A DNA stretch of 64,000 bases. It comes from Yponomeuta sedellus. Its lineage: Eukaryota; Arthropoda; Insecta; Lepidoptera; Yponomeutidae. This document shows positions 23,300 through 32,215 of this stretch, piece by piece (the stretch's first letter is position 1; every line of letters begins with the position of its first letter). The stretch spans positions 8,336,192-8,400,191 of the forward strand of contig OW203730.1 of assembly GCA_934045075.1 (NCBI GenBank), given 5' to 3'. The notes under the pieces are model-generated. The model was not told where the DNA came from and ran no database searches. It was given only the letters and a program-made list of their open reading frames with translations. Made by a program: the position numbers and the translations under genes.

Positions 23300-23495
23300 T
23301 TTTATTTTGGTAAGGGTCGTCCCAGCGGACATACATCGACATAGCGGACTTAAAAAGTACCCGGAACCGGCGTGCGTGCATGCAACATATGAACGTTGAT
23401 TAAGCGAAGATGATCTGTCCGGATCGTGGCAAGTGGCAGTTCCTAGTCTCTGCCTACCCCTCTGAAATACAGGCGTGAGGTTATGTTTGTATGTA
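23300..23495 (+). mobile_element. Retroelement 3' fragment with internal deletions
   Basis: This copy of the 6835-7072 element has lost parts of the frame ('acatcgacatagcgg'). The end 'atacaggcgtgaggttatg' is kept. Confidence 0.6.
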
Positions 23496-24400
23496 TTTTA
23501 ATTTTATACTTGCTGGCAATGTAGCGGGGTTTATTTTTCGCTTAATATTTTCGTTTGGCGACCGGACCGCTGTGTAGACGGAACGGCCTTCAATTAGTCT
23601 GTGCAACAAAAAGCAATATGAGCCGGCGTTTTGGCTGGTCTGTGGCCGGGACTTGCTTTTGTGCGCAGACGGCGAAAGGGTCGCCTTGATGTGATCAAGC
23701 TTAAACCATCCTCAAAATGGTGGACCTGCCGGTCTTTTGATGGATCATTGGTTCTGAACCACTAGAGAAGAATGCAGGCAAGAAGCCAGCTTCGCTGGCT
23801 ACAGAAGGCGTAGCACTCGCCTGCACCGTCCTGGAAGCGTGCCACGACCCAAGACGATGAATACACCAGCAGGGCGTCTTCTTCTTCTTCTTCTACAACT
23901 TCTGCTACTTCTACTTCGTCCTTCTTCTTTCGTCAATTCTTTTTATTATCTCTGGGTTTTATTTATACCCTGGAACCCAGGACAAGCGGACAGGCCTGAG
24001 CTCTCCGGTCTGCTTGCGGGTTCCGTAAAGTTACTTTTTTTGTTTTGCGGCACTTTAAATAAAATTTAGGATAACCGAAACGCAGGTTTCCACGTTTCGG
24101 TAGGATGTTCCTTAACCTTTCTACAATAAAACTTTAACTGAAGCATTACCTCCTAAGTGGGACCTTTTTTGAATTAAGTATAATATAACATGTACTATTA
24201 CATAAGATGTACCTTTAAGGTTGTTAAAATAAGGTGTTACAGTGTAAAGCACATTTAAGGGACGCGGCCCCTCAGGCCCATTTTTATTTGTAACCCTCAT
24301 TGATTTTTTTGTATTATACCGTTTGTGAGGATTTTCTTCTTTTATTTTTAACTCCATTTTATTTTACCTCTTTTAAAAAAAAATATATTACAGCAACAAT
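23496..24400. other. Unidentified, moderately GC-rich segment; possible TE remnant
   Basis: The segment holds a CTT/CTG-rich tract (23870-23940) and a hairpin-like 'aaacgcaggtttcc' and 'cacgtttcgg' near 24080. I cannot name a family. Confidence 0.3.
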
Positions 24401-24440
24401 AAGTGCCCCAGCATTGGGGGCATGCAAGGGTTGATATAAT
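24398..24440 (+). mobile_element. 5S-derived SINE tail fragment
   Basis: Only the last ~40 bp remain ('gtgccccagcattgggggca', 'gcaagggttgatat'). Confidence 0.55.
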
Positions 24441-25094
24441 CGATATATGGCTCGACTTTCATTAGTTTTCGTACTGAAAATATTCAACTGCGTACCGACA
24501 ACTGCACAATGAAAATAAAACAAATCTCTCTATCCAAACAGCGATGCTGAAAACCACGAGCCGCATGGTTTATTTAATTGTTTCAAAAGCCGAGTGACTT
24601 TTCAGAGTGTAAGCCCCCCGTGGTGGCTAACAGAGTAAACAAACGACAAAGCGAGTACTTGAGTATAATAACGTTGAACAGAAGCGCTGAAACGTCGAGT
24701 TCTATTAAGAATGGTCCTTTTAGATTTCATGCTCTTTATGCATTTCATATTGCTAAGAAATTTGAGTTTCGAAGAACTGTTTATCCAAAGCCTAATGTTT
24801 TTTTACCTTGCTTATATGCGTCCCACCGCAGGGCATAGGCATTCAGTCACAAAGAGAGAGTTTGGGCTCAATTACTATGCGTGCCCACCGTGGATTTGCA
24901 AGCGCTGATGTAGTCAAGTTAAGGAAAATATCGTGAAAAAAATTGAGGTAGTTACGATATTTTTTCCGATATACTTTAGGTCGGAGGGCGTTTGCCGAAT
25001 CGCGGTCTCCACTAAAGAACACGTTCACCCTCTTAATTAACCTCTATTTAGAGTTATTTGCGTTAATTTATTGTCTTAATTTTCTTCTTCTCCT
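24441..25094. other. No recognisable gene
   Basis: Overlapping short frames have no recognisable motif. Confidence 0.4.
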
Positions 25095-25265
25095 TTGCTC
25101 TTTTTACTCCTCCGTGGAGTCCGGGGCTGACACAAGGGCTTTCCATTTATTTCTGCTCATGGCTAGGGATGGTAGCTCCAGTCGAGTTTTTCCCTTCTCC
25201 TTCGTCTCAGAGAGAACGGATCTCTTCCACGTCTGAGACAGTCTTCCGGGTCGTCGTGAGCCTCC
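25095..25265 (-). mobile_element. SINE fragment (family of 17100-17410)
   Basis: 'ccgtggagtccggggctgac' and 'cttcgtctcagagagaacgg' match the copy at 17300-17400, without the tRNA-like head. Confidence 0.5.
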
Positions 25266-25289
25266 GACGGGTTTTCAGTCGAGAGCCAC

Positions 25290-25440
25290 CTTAAGATAAG
25301 ATAAGAATATTCTTTATTGTACACCATAGCACATATTATAAAACATGTAAAGATACAAAGTACAATTGGCGGCCTTATTGCTAAAAGCAATTTCTTCCAG
25401 ACAACCTTACGACGGAAAGTTGCTGAAGGAAATAAGAGAT
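25290..25440 (-). mobile_element. LINE 3' end with TCTTA-type tail
   Basis: It begins with a tail 'taagataagataagaatatt' and continues into 'acaattggcggccttattgc' and 'tcttccagacaacc'. Confidence 0.55.
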
Positions 25441-25874
25441 GGGTAGTCGGTGCAAATATGAATATATTACCTTCGGAATGTGGTGGCAATATAATTTTGA
25501 CAAAGTGATATTTCGTTATTTCTTAATGATTCGCGATACTCCTACATAGTTATATATTAAACGGGAAATAAGGTAATTACATTTTTCCTAAAAAAAATAA
25601 TCGCGATTAGACCCGTTTAATGTATCACTAAAGTGATATTCCGTTCATCTCAACTGGATAAAATATTTCATGGAAAGACTCTTAAAAAAGTAGAGAGGAT
25701 TTTTCGAACAATTTCGTAACTTTCATCAACCTTTCGGTCCGAGGAGTTTTTAAAACAATAGATTTAGGCATTTAGATAGGGAATGCCCGCAGGCCGCCAG
25801 GATCAGAGAAGTTAAGCGATGTTAACTTTTTACGTCGTTCTGTCAGAAGGTAAACTCTTGTTTCTTAATTTACT

Positions 25875-26085
25875 GTTTGACGACCTCTGTGGCGTAGCGG
25901 TAGCACATCTGCCTACCATGCAAGAGGTACCGGGTTCGAATCCCGGCTGGAGACAAAAAAACAGGTCTTGGATGTTTACATGTTTGTGATGTCGTTGCTT
26001 CTGGTTCCCACGACACAGGATATCCTAGTGTGGGGCCAGAAGCAATGTATGTGACTGTATGTAAATGTTATGTTATGTTAAATAT
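25875..26085 (+). mobile_element. tRNA-derived SINE (GTAGCGGTAGCGC family)
   Basis: A box 'tggcgtagcggtagcaca', B box 'gggttcgaatcccggc', intact body and tail. Confidence 0.8.
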
Positions 26086-26129
26086 ATATTTTTACTGATA
26101 GTGACAAATATATTTTAATTTTAATATTT

Positions 26130-26500
26130 TTTTAAATCGCTCGCAGTCCCGGCTGCCTGATCTTAAACGATCACAAAGGTTAAGCAACACTAGGGTGCGT
26201 TCAGTGCATGGATGGGTAAAACCGTCTATGACTAATGCTAGTGGCATTTTTCCGACCGATTCAGTGCTTCGCATGGCACATTAAGCTGTTGGTGCCGGCT
26301 GCCGTCAATAGATTTCAGTCGTTAAGCCAAGTCTTAGGGCGGGGCGGCTTGAAAACTTCTGACAGTCAGACCAGCCACTAGTCTTGCAAGCCTCCACCAA
26401 TCCGGACTTGTCTCCCGTGGTGGAGTATGGCATATTCCTTCCTCAGGGATGAGACCCATGCCCCTCGGTGGGGACATAATGGGTTGATGATGAAGATGAA
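26130..26500 (+). mobile_element. 5S-derived SINE, subfamily with well-preserved 5S head
   Basis: The head contains 'cggctgcctgatcttaaacg' and then 'atcacaaaggttaagcaaca' and 'gcatggatgggtaaaaccgt'. These match, in order, the 5S rRNA segments CGATCACCGAAGTTAAGCA and GGATGGGTGACCG. The body differs from the main subfamily ('tcaatagatttcagtcgtta') and the tail ends 'aatgggttgatgatgaag'. Confidence 0.8.
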
Positions 26501-26747
26501 TTTTTGAATAGCAATAATAAAGATGTCCATTGGAAACAGTGTCATAGGTAATTTTTTTAAATAAACCCTAATGTTATTTTTTTATTGCCGATGTGTAGGT
26601 ATCGCCTATGCATGTGTGCATGTTAGAATCTAAGTATAATTTCTGTACATTCAATGGGTATACCATTGAGAAACCTTATAATTTTTAACACCTACCTAAA
26701 TTTCACCTATGTTTCACAAAATACATTAGCTGATTTCATTTCATTTT

Positions 26748-26930
26748 TTGACGACGTCTGTGGCGTAGCGGTTGCGCATCTGTCCCTACCACGCGAGAGT
26801 TCCCGAGTTCGAGCCCCAATAAGAACTCCTAGGAATAATAAGAAACCCCAGGTCTTGGATCTTACACGTTTGTGATGTCACTTTTCTCATTTCCACGAAA
26901 CAGGGTATCCTAGTGGGGGGGAATGTAATA
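26748..26930 (+). mobile_element. tRNA-derived SINE, diverged copy
   Basis: The A box 'tggcgtagcggttgcgcat' and a damaged B box 'gagttcgagccccaat' are followed by a shortened body. Confidence 0.65.
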
Positions 26931-27534
26931 TTATTATTTGATTTAACCAGAGAATCTAATAGAACATACCTACGTTTTTTTTATAAAAATACAGCTTCAC
27001 TGCAGTAGCTATGTACAACGATTATGGCGATCGCTTGAAACTACTGACAAGCGTACCGGGCAAGCAACGCTTAAACTCCGAGGGCTGAGCCTAGTGCCAA
27101 TACCGGGATCCGGACTAGAGGAGCTCCTAAACACTTAAGTCGGCTGAAGACGTTTAGAAACGGCAGAGGACGGCTTAGGCCGCGAGAGCTGAGACTTTAG
27201 CTTAAGCCAAAACTCCGTCGCTCTATACCTATACCTATATACCTCATCGCTCTATAAATGCATGTATGTATACTATACATACATGCATTTACGTGGTTCC
27301 CTAGTTCAGTGTAAAAATTTAGATAAAAAAACTGATATACTTAATGCAATCTTGCAAACTGAGAGTCTAATAGCTCTAATAATAGTGATTATAGTGTCTA
27401 GTTATAGTGAGTTCTAATAGCTAATAGAACCAATCCAGGGAGGGCACGCGTGATGATTAAGCCCATACTTTCTCTCTCTGAGAAAGGGCCTGTGCCCTAC
27501 ATTGGGACGTAATGGGCTGTAATATTAATGCAGT
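26931..27534. other. No recognisable gene; short palindrome
   Basis: 'aaatgcatgtatgtatacta' near 27256 is mirrored by its reverse complement. There is a degraded SINE core at 27435-27520 ('cccatactttctctctctga'). Confidence 0.45.
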
Positions 27535-27689
27535 TTTAAGTATTCCTTCTTCAATATATTAGTCCAGTCCATCCAAAGGTTGTCTGGAAGAGATCACTTT
27601 TAGTGATAAGGCCCCCGTCTGTACTCTTAGGTTAAGAAATATCTGTGTAATTTCCATTTGTATGTACCATAAAGTGTTCTCTATCTATC
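27535..27689 (+). mobile_element. LINE 3' end with TATC tail (Polinton target)
   Basis: It runs 'tccagtccatccaaaggttg', 'ctgtactcttaggttaagaa' to 'ttctctatctatctatatc'. The Polinton target duplication TATATC lies at its microsatellite tail. Confidence 0.65.
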
Positions 27690-27695
27690 TATATC
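27690..27695. repeat. Target-site duplication, left
   Basis: TATATC immediately before the left terminus. Identical to 44105-44110. Confidence 0.92.
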
Positions 27696-27832
27696 AGTAG
27701 GATGTTATTGGGCATTCTGGACCAGCTTCCATTCGTTTGAGCTCACGACGCACCGCGCCGGTTGGCGCGGCTTGTCGTTCACTCAAACTCATTACATCTG
27801 TTCCAGAATACCCAATAATATTGATTGATTCT
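27696..27832 (+). repeat. Polinton left terminal inverted repeat
   Basis: About 137 bp matching the reverse complement of 43968-44104. The outer ~80 bp are identical, and roughly ten differences lie in the inner part. The repeat is itself an imperfect palindrome: 'gttattgggcattctgga' near the start mirrors 'tccagaatacccaataat' near the end. At the centre 'ccgcgcc' and 'ggcgcgg' pair around GGTT. Confidence 0.92.
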
Positions 27833-27950
27833 GAATTTTACTTGCGGCAGGAAATGAAATGATGTTAGTAACACAGATAAATACTGAAGTTTAATCGTGA
27901 TGATCGCATTTCAGTAATGAGGACATCACTGGTAACATATTTCTCCAAAA

Positions 27951-28649
27951 ATGAAATTTGTTAAACAACCTACATCACTAAATCTTGAGAATATTGATGT
28001 AGGATCTGAAAAAAATACATATCGTCACGGAAAGCTTTTACCAAACACCATCCGTTGTATAGTTTGCGGACCGTCTAACTGCGGAAAAACAAACTTAGTC
28101 CTTGGGTTACTTTTACATCCTAATTTTTCCTAACTTTTTCATTTCCGTAACGTGTACGTTTATTCGAAAACGTTGTATCAACCAAAATACATATTTTTAG
28201 AGAAGGTAATGAATCTCGTTCCAGGAATACGTTATTATAAATATCGCGATAACAAAGAAGTCTTAAATCCAAGCTTAGCGTCTCAAAATTCTGTCATTAT
28301 TTTCGACGATGTTGCCTGTGAAAATCAAAATAACATTCGTGATTACTTTGCCATGGGTAGACATAAAAATATAGACTGTTTTTATTTGAACCAAACTTAT
28401 AGCAAAGTCCCAAAACAACTGGTTCGCGACAATGCAAATCTACTCATCATATTCAAACAGGATGATATTAACTTACGTCATATTTATGATGAACATGTGA
28501 ACACTGATATGCCTTGGCATCAATTTCGCGAACTTTGTTCACAAGTTTGGAAAGATACATTTAGCTATTTAGTGATTAATAAAGACTGTCAAAGAAATAA
28601 CGGATGCTACAGAATGAAATTCGACACCTTTATTACTTTCGACGAGTGA
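27951..28649 (+). pseudogene. FtsK/HerA-type genome-packaging ATPase, interrupted by one stop
   Basis: Expected role: pumping element DNA into the capsid, as proposed for the A32-like ATPases of Polintons and large DNA viruses. The Walker A motif is GPSNCGKTN (residues 40-48) and Walker B is VIIFDDV (about 115-121). The C-terminal part (NLLIIFKQDDINLRHIYDEH) also fits the family. A TAA at 28131-28133 (codon 61) interrupts the gene. The frame continues without a shift to the stop at 28647-28649, so the break is a single in-frame stop 13 codons after Walker A. Total span is 233 codons, normal for this family. Start chosen at the first ATG (27951), about 120 bp inside the TIR. A sequencing error or an edited base could also explain the stop. 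Confidence 0.85.
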
Positions 28650-28730
28650 GATACATAAATGCCGTTTTTTTTAAATCAGAAGCCACTTTCTTATCTTCTT
28701 TATATGCGAGTAGTTGTAAAATAAGAAAAA

Positions 28731-29675
28731 ATGTGTGATGAAAAATCAATTAAACAACAAATAATTAAGTCTGCTGAGGCTGTTAAAAAGAAGGTTCAAA
28801 ACATGAAAAATACTAAAATGGATTCTGAGTTGGCATTAGAAACTATGTTCAAACCAGTAACAGATCCACTTAAACAGCTAACGAGAACCCCGTATCAAGA
28901 ACAGTTAAGTAATGAAGATGTTGATTCGCTTGAACATTTAGCACGACAGTCTACACCTACGAAGAAACGAAAATTTTCTGAAATTAGCTCTTCAAGGGAA
29001 TCACTCCAAGAGGTATCGAATGCTAGTAACAGCGATGATAACATAAGTGACTCTGAACTGAATCAAAGTCTTAGAAATAACATGAGTGACATATTTTTTG
29101 AAACAAATTTGGATGGTGCTTCAACACCAAATGCAAAGTCTTTATCGTCATGGTCTTTATCATCAGAAGTATTCAAAGATGTACCTTATGGAATTAGATT
29201 GGAAAATGGAAAACCTATGATAGGATCAGCACCGCTCTCCATAACTAATGATGCATTTGAAATAGCAGGTCATTCGTATGTCAAAACTAATGGACTCAGT
29301 GAATTACTTTACAAAAAAAATCCTGATCTAAACATTATCACTGAAGATGATAAAAGGAATTATAAATTTATACTAATAAGCACAAACGCTCATCGACGTA
29401 AATATGATCCCAATCAACCAATCAATAGCAACAGAGGATTTAAGTATTTACAAATTGTAAAACCCTTATTATGTTCCGCCAATGTTTCCAAAGGAAAGGG
29501 TTTATCATTGCTTAAAAAAGTTGATAACAAAGTAGATTACATTTTTTGGAATGATCCAAACGAATTAGTTGAAACATTGAAATTATTAATAGCTTCGAAA
29601 GATGCCGGTAATACTGGCTTAGATGATGAAATTGTATCAGTTTTAACAGAACTGAAAAAACGTGGTGTGATATAA
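28731..29675 (+). CDS. Conserved Polinton protein of unknown function (314 aa)
   Basis: The N-terminus (residues 1-40) is charged and probably helical. Residues 70-125 are low-complexity and Ser/Asp-rich with a basic TKKRKF patch that could be a nuclear signal. The C-terminal ~165 residues form the conserved part: PYGIRLENGKPMIGSAPL (about 153-169), TNAHRRKYDP (218-227) and FWNDPNELVETLKLLI (272-287). Proteins of this pattern are common as unnamed 'uncharacterized' insect proteins, which I take to be Polinton-encoded. I cannot assign a biochemical role. It lies between the ATPase and the coiled-coil gene and has its own AATAAA (29680-29685) directly after the stop, so it may be a separate transcript. 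Confidence 0.8.
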   Translation: MCDEKSIKQQIIKSAEAVKKKVQNMKNTKMDSELALETMFKPVTDPLKQLTRTPYQEQLSNEDVDSLEHLARQSTPTKKRKFSEISSSRESLQEVSNASNSDDNISDSELNQSLRNNMSDIFFETNLDGASTPNAKSLSSWSLSSEVFKDVPYGIRLENGKPMIGSAPLSITNDAFEIAGHSYVKTNGLSELLYKKNPDLNIITEDDKRNYKFILISTNAHRRKYDPNQPINSNRGFKYLQIVKPLLCSANVSKGKGLSLLKKVDNKVDYIFWNDPNELVETLKLLIASKDAGNTGLDDEIVSVLTELKKRGVI

Positions 29676-29679
29676 AATG

Positions 29680-29685
29680 AATAAA
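29680..29685 (+). terminator. Polyadenylation signal after the 314-aa gene
   Basis: AATAAA lies 5 bases past the stop codon. A T-rich region follows at 29700-29720. Confidence 0.5.
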
Positions 29686-29743
29686 TACTTATGTAATCTA
29701 TATTTTATTTTATTTCTACTCTAACCTTCACACTATTTACAAG

Positions 29744-30106
29744 ATGAATATAGATAAATTTGGACATCATGTTCATAAAAGACTGCGTGTGTCAGATCCA
29801 TTAAATTTGGTTCCTATAAACACAGGGCTAAGTAAAAATGAGTCAGGAGTTTACGACTTAAAACAATGTATATTGAGAGGATTACCGTTAGCTGTAGCAG
29901 CAGATGAAGCTGTTAGCAAGGAGTATGTAGAAAAAAACAATAAATTATATTGTAAAAAACAAGATTTCATTAATGAACTTAAAAGTATAAAAACTCAAAT
30001 ACAACTGCTACAGAAACAGTTAGATGAGAAGTGTTCAAAGGTAGAAGCGAGTAATATTATTAAAGATCATATAGTAGCACTCAGAGACTCATCGAAACCA
30101 GCATGA
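29744..30106 (+). CDS. Small conserved coiled-coil protein (120 aa)
   Basis: The N-terminal motif MNIDKFGHHVHKRLR looks conserved in insect Polinton-like loci as far as I recall; I cannot name a function. The middle (residues 40-62) carries LRGLPLAVAADEAVSKEYVE. Residues about 70-110 are rich in Lys, Gln and Leu at heptad-like spacing (IKTQIQLLQKQLDEK), which suggests a coiled coil. The gene ends in an ATGA overlap with the integrase start (30103-30106), so the two are probably translated from one mRNA. A virion or attachment role is possible but unsupported. Confidence 0.7.
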   Translation: MNIDKFGHHVHKRLRVSDPLNLVPINTGLSKNESGVYDLKQCILRGLPLAVAADEAVSKEYVEKNNKLYCKKQDFINELKSIKTQIQLLQKQLDEKCSKVEASNIIKDHIVALRDSSKPA

Positions 30107-31035
30107 GCAAACAATCTGTTGTAAATGAAATCCATAAAGCAGCTAGAAGAAATTTCCCACGTCGTTCTGTTATTTTAAAAGGGATTGATGATTTATGGCA
30201 AGCCGATTTGATTGATATGCAAAACTATCAGAAGGTTAACAAAGGATTCAAATTTATTTTAGTAGTCATCGATGCTTTTTCTAAATACGCATGGATCGCT
30301 CCATTAAAGAATAAAACAAAAACTGAGGTGTCTCTAGCGTTTGATAAGGTTTTACAAGAAGGCCGATCACCTGCTAATTTACAAACCGACAAGGGTACCG
30401 AATTTCACAATGACGTTTTTCAGAAGCTTACGAACCGATGGAAAATAAATCATTATTCAACTTATTCAACAAAAAAAGCGTCTATAGTAGAAAGATTAAT
30501 AAGAACTTTGAAGAGCAAGTTGTTTAAACATTTTAGCTTGTTTGGAAATTATAAGTGGATTGGAGAACCTTTATGTGATATAGTTAAGAGCTATAATAAT
30601 ACTATGCATCGCACTACAAAACATATGCCGTCTGAAATAAACAAGTTAAATGAATCACTCGTTGCATGTAATATAAACAAATCACAACCTTCCTTACCTG
30701 CAAAGAAAATTAAATTTCGTGTTGGAGACTTTGTCCGTATCAGCAAGCACAAAGGAGATTTTCAAAAAGGATATACACCAAACTGGTCTACCGAATTATT
30801 CACTGTTGTAAAAGTAATAAAATCTATACCCACAACATATTACATACGAGATCAACATTGTATACCAATAAAAGGTTGTTTTTACGAACACGAACTGCAA
30901 AAAACTAGCTGTCCCAATATTTATTTAGTTGAGAAGGTAATTAAAAAAAAGGGAAACAAATATCTTGTTAAATGGCTCGGCTTAGGTCAAGAGGAAAATA
31001 GTTGGATTAATAAAAGTGCTATAATAAAGCATTGA
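30103..31035 (+). CDS. INT: Polinton integrase (DDE, retroviral type) with chromodomain
   Basis: Catalyses integration of the element DNA and so produces the 6-bp target duplication. The catalytic triad is visible as D35 (WQADLIDM), D96 (LQTDKGTEFHND) and E130 (SIVERLIR), with 33 residues between the last two. That is close to the D,D-35-E spacing of retroviral integrases. The C-terminus (about 272-310) contains a chromodomain (VEKVIKKKGNKYLVKWLG, then NSWINKSAI), which in other elements binds histone marks and guides targeting. The start overlaps the previous stop as ATGA. Length of 310 aa is usual for the family and no breaks are seen, so it looks functional. Confidence 0.93.
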   Translation: MSKQSVVNEIHKAARRNFPRRSVILKGIDDLWQADLIDMQNYQKVNKGFKFILVVIDAFSKYAWIAPLKNKTKTEVSLAFDKVLQEGRSPANLQTDKGTEFHNDVFQKLTNRWKINHYSTYSTKKASIVERLIRTLKSKLFKHFSLFGNYKWIGEPLCDIVKSYNNTMHRTTKHMPSEINKLNESLVACNINKSQPSLPAKKIKFRVGDFVRISKHKGDFQKGYTPNWSTELFTVVKVIKSIPTTYYIRDQHCIPIKGCFYEHELQKTSCPNIYLVEKVIKKKGNKYLVKWLGLGQEENSWINKSAIIKH

Positions 31036-31084
31036 AGTATATTACTACAGATTAGTTAACTTATTTTTCATTACATCGTTAGTT

Positions 31085-31813
31085 ATGAAAGGGAAAGGAC
31101 TTCTCAATACTTTAATCAATAATTTACCAATAGAGTTACACTTACCAGGCTACAACTACTGCGGTCCAGGTACTCGATTACAAGAACGTTTGCAAAGAGG
31201 CGATAAAGGCATAAACCCTTTGGACAGCGCTTGTATGCTGCACGACATAGCTTATTCAAAGTATTCAAGTTTAGAAGATCGGCATAAGGCTGACTTAGAG
31301 CTAAGAAAGATGGCAAAGCAACGATTAAAATCAGAAGATGCTAGCAGAGGTGAAAAAGTTGCATCATGGTTGGTGAATAAAGTAATGAAAGCAAAAATTA
31401 AATCGGGTGCTGGAATTAAATCATTCAAAACTTCTATGGCTAAATTAAAATCGCATCTGAAAAAAAAGAAACCTAAAAATATTCAAGATGCTATTCAGTT
31501 TGCATACTTAGCAGCAAAAAAAATATTTCATAAGAAAAATAATATGAAGCTGCCAAGAATTATTCCCATCCCTAAAACTGGAGGAATACTTCCACTCATT
31601 CCTATTTTTGCTGGTCTATCAGCATTGGGTTCTTTAGCTGGAGGTATTGGTGGAATAGCAAAAGCAGTTAATGATTACAAGTCAGCCCAAAAAAATCTTT
31701 CTGAATCCGTGCGTCACAATAAAATGATGGAATCGATCTCCTTAGGCAAAGGTTTATACATCAAACCATACAAGACAGGTAAGGGATTGTGCGTACATTC
31801 TTCAAAAAACTAG
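31085..31813 (+). CDS. Phospholipase A2-like protein with basic and hydrophobic tail (242 aa)
   Basis: Residues 20-60 carry a parvovirus-VP1-type phospholipase A2 signature: the calcium loop YNYCGPGT (23-30) and the catalytic His-Asp pair in DSACMLHDIAYSKY (H53, D54). In parvoviruses this domain opens endosomal membranes during entry, and a similar penetration role is plausible here. A Lys-rich stretch follows (about 110-155). Then comes a Gly/Ala-rich hydrophobic segment (GGILPLIPIFAGLSALGSLA, from about 168) reminiscent of adenoviral minor core or membrane-active proteins. The end KGLYIKPYKTGKGL is typical of this Polinton family as I recall it. Its last codons contain the heptamer A_AAA_AAC followed by TAG, and the protease frame overlaps by 25 bases. 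Confidence 0.85.
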   Translation: MKGKGLLNTLINNLPIELHLPGYNYCGPGTRLQERLQRGDKGINPLDSACMLHDIAYSKYSSLEDRHKADLELRKMAKQRLKSEDASRGEKVASWLVNKVMKAKIKSGAGIKSFKTSMAKLKSHLKKKKPKNIQDAIQFAYLAAKKIFHKKNNMKLPRIIPIPKTGGILPLIPIFAGLSALGSLAGGIGGIAKAVNDYKSAQKNLSESVRHNKMMESISLGKGLYIKPYKTGKGLCVHSSKN

Positions 31814-32184
31814 TTAAAAGGTTACCCAGACGAGCACTGAGTAATATAGATTTAATATATTATACTCGGGACATCCCATACTTTCGAGGTGTCTATATGA
31901 GAGACACTTTACCAAGCAAATCAAATAACATCGAGTGCGCTATCCTGAATCTAGATAATTCAATAAATCCGGGAACTCACTGGGTAGCCTACATTAAGAT
32001 AAATAATTACAGCGTGTACTTTGATAGTTATGGTTTAAAACCACCTGTAGAATTAATCAAGTACTTAACAAAAAACACTAACGTTTATTATAGTTATATG
32101 AACTATCAACAAAACAACACCTATAATTGCGGTCATTTATGCATAAAATTTTTAAAAACATTCTGGTTGAAACATTTATATTAA
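31789..32184 (+). CDS. PRO: Adenain-like cysteine protease (capsid maturation)
   Basis: Cleaves virion precursor proteins in adenoviruses; the Polinton homologue is thought to act likewise. Catalytic residues are visible as His in PGTHWVAY (codon 64 of the frame), Asp in VYFDSYG (79) and Cys in YNCGHLC (114), in adenain order. The conserved start region ALSNIDLIYY..YFRGVYMRDTLP is present. The frame opens after a stop at 31780-31782. The given start is a GTG, and the first ATG (31897) would remove the first 36 codons including conserved residues. Translation by -1 frameshifting from the upstream gene, or a non-AUG start, is therefore more likely. The frame is intact and complete at the C-terminus. 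Confidence 0.88.
   Translation: MRTFFKKLVKRLPRRALSNIDLIYYTRDIPYFRGVYMRDTLPSKSNNIECAILNLDNSINPGTHWVAYIKINNYSVYFDSYGLKPPVELIKYLTKNTNVYYSYMNYQQNNTYNCGHLCIKFLKTFWLKHLY
31804..31810 (+). promoter_or_regulatory. Candidate -1 ribosomal frameshift site (A_AAA_AAC)
   Basis: In the reading frame of the PLA2-like gene the heptamer falls exactly as X_XXY_YYZ (A_AAA_AAC). The stop TAG follows at once (31811-31813). A -1 slip enters the protease frame. A weak bulged stem-loop can be drawn at 31831-31868 (cgag and taatata pairing), about 20 bases downstream. No strong pseudoknot is evident. Confidence 0.55.
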
Positions 32185-32215
32185 GAAATCATAAACTATT
32201 CTCACCATTATTACG

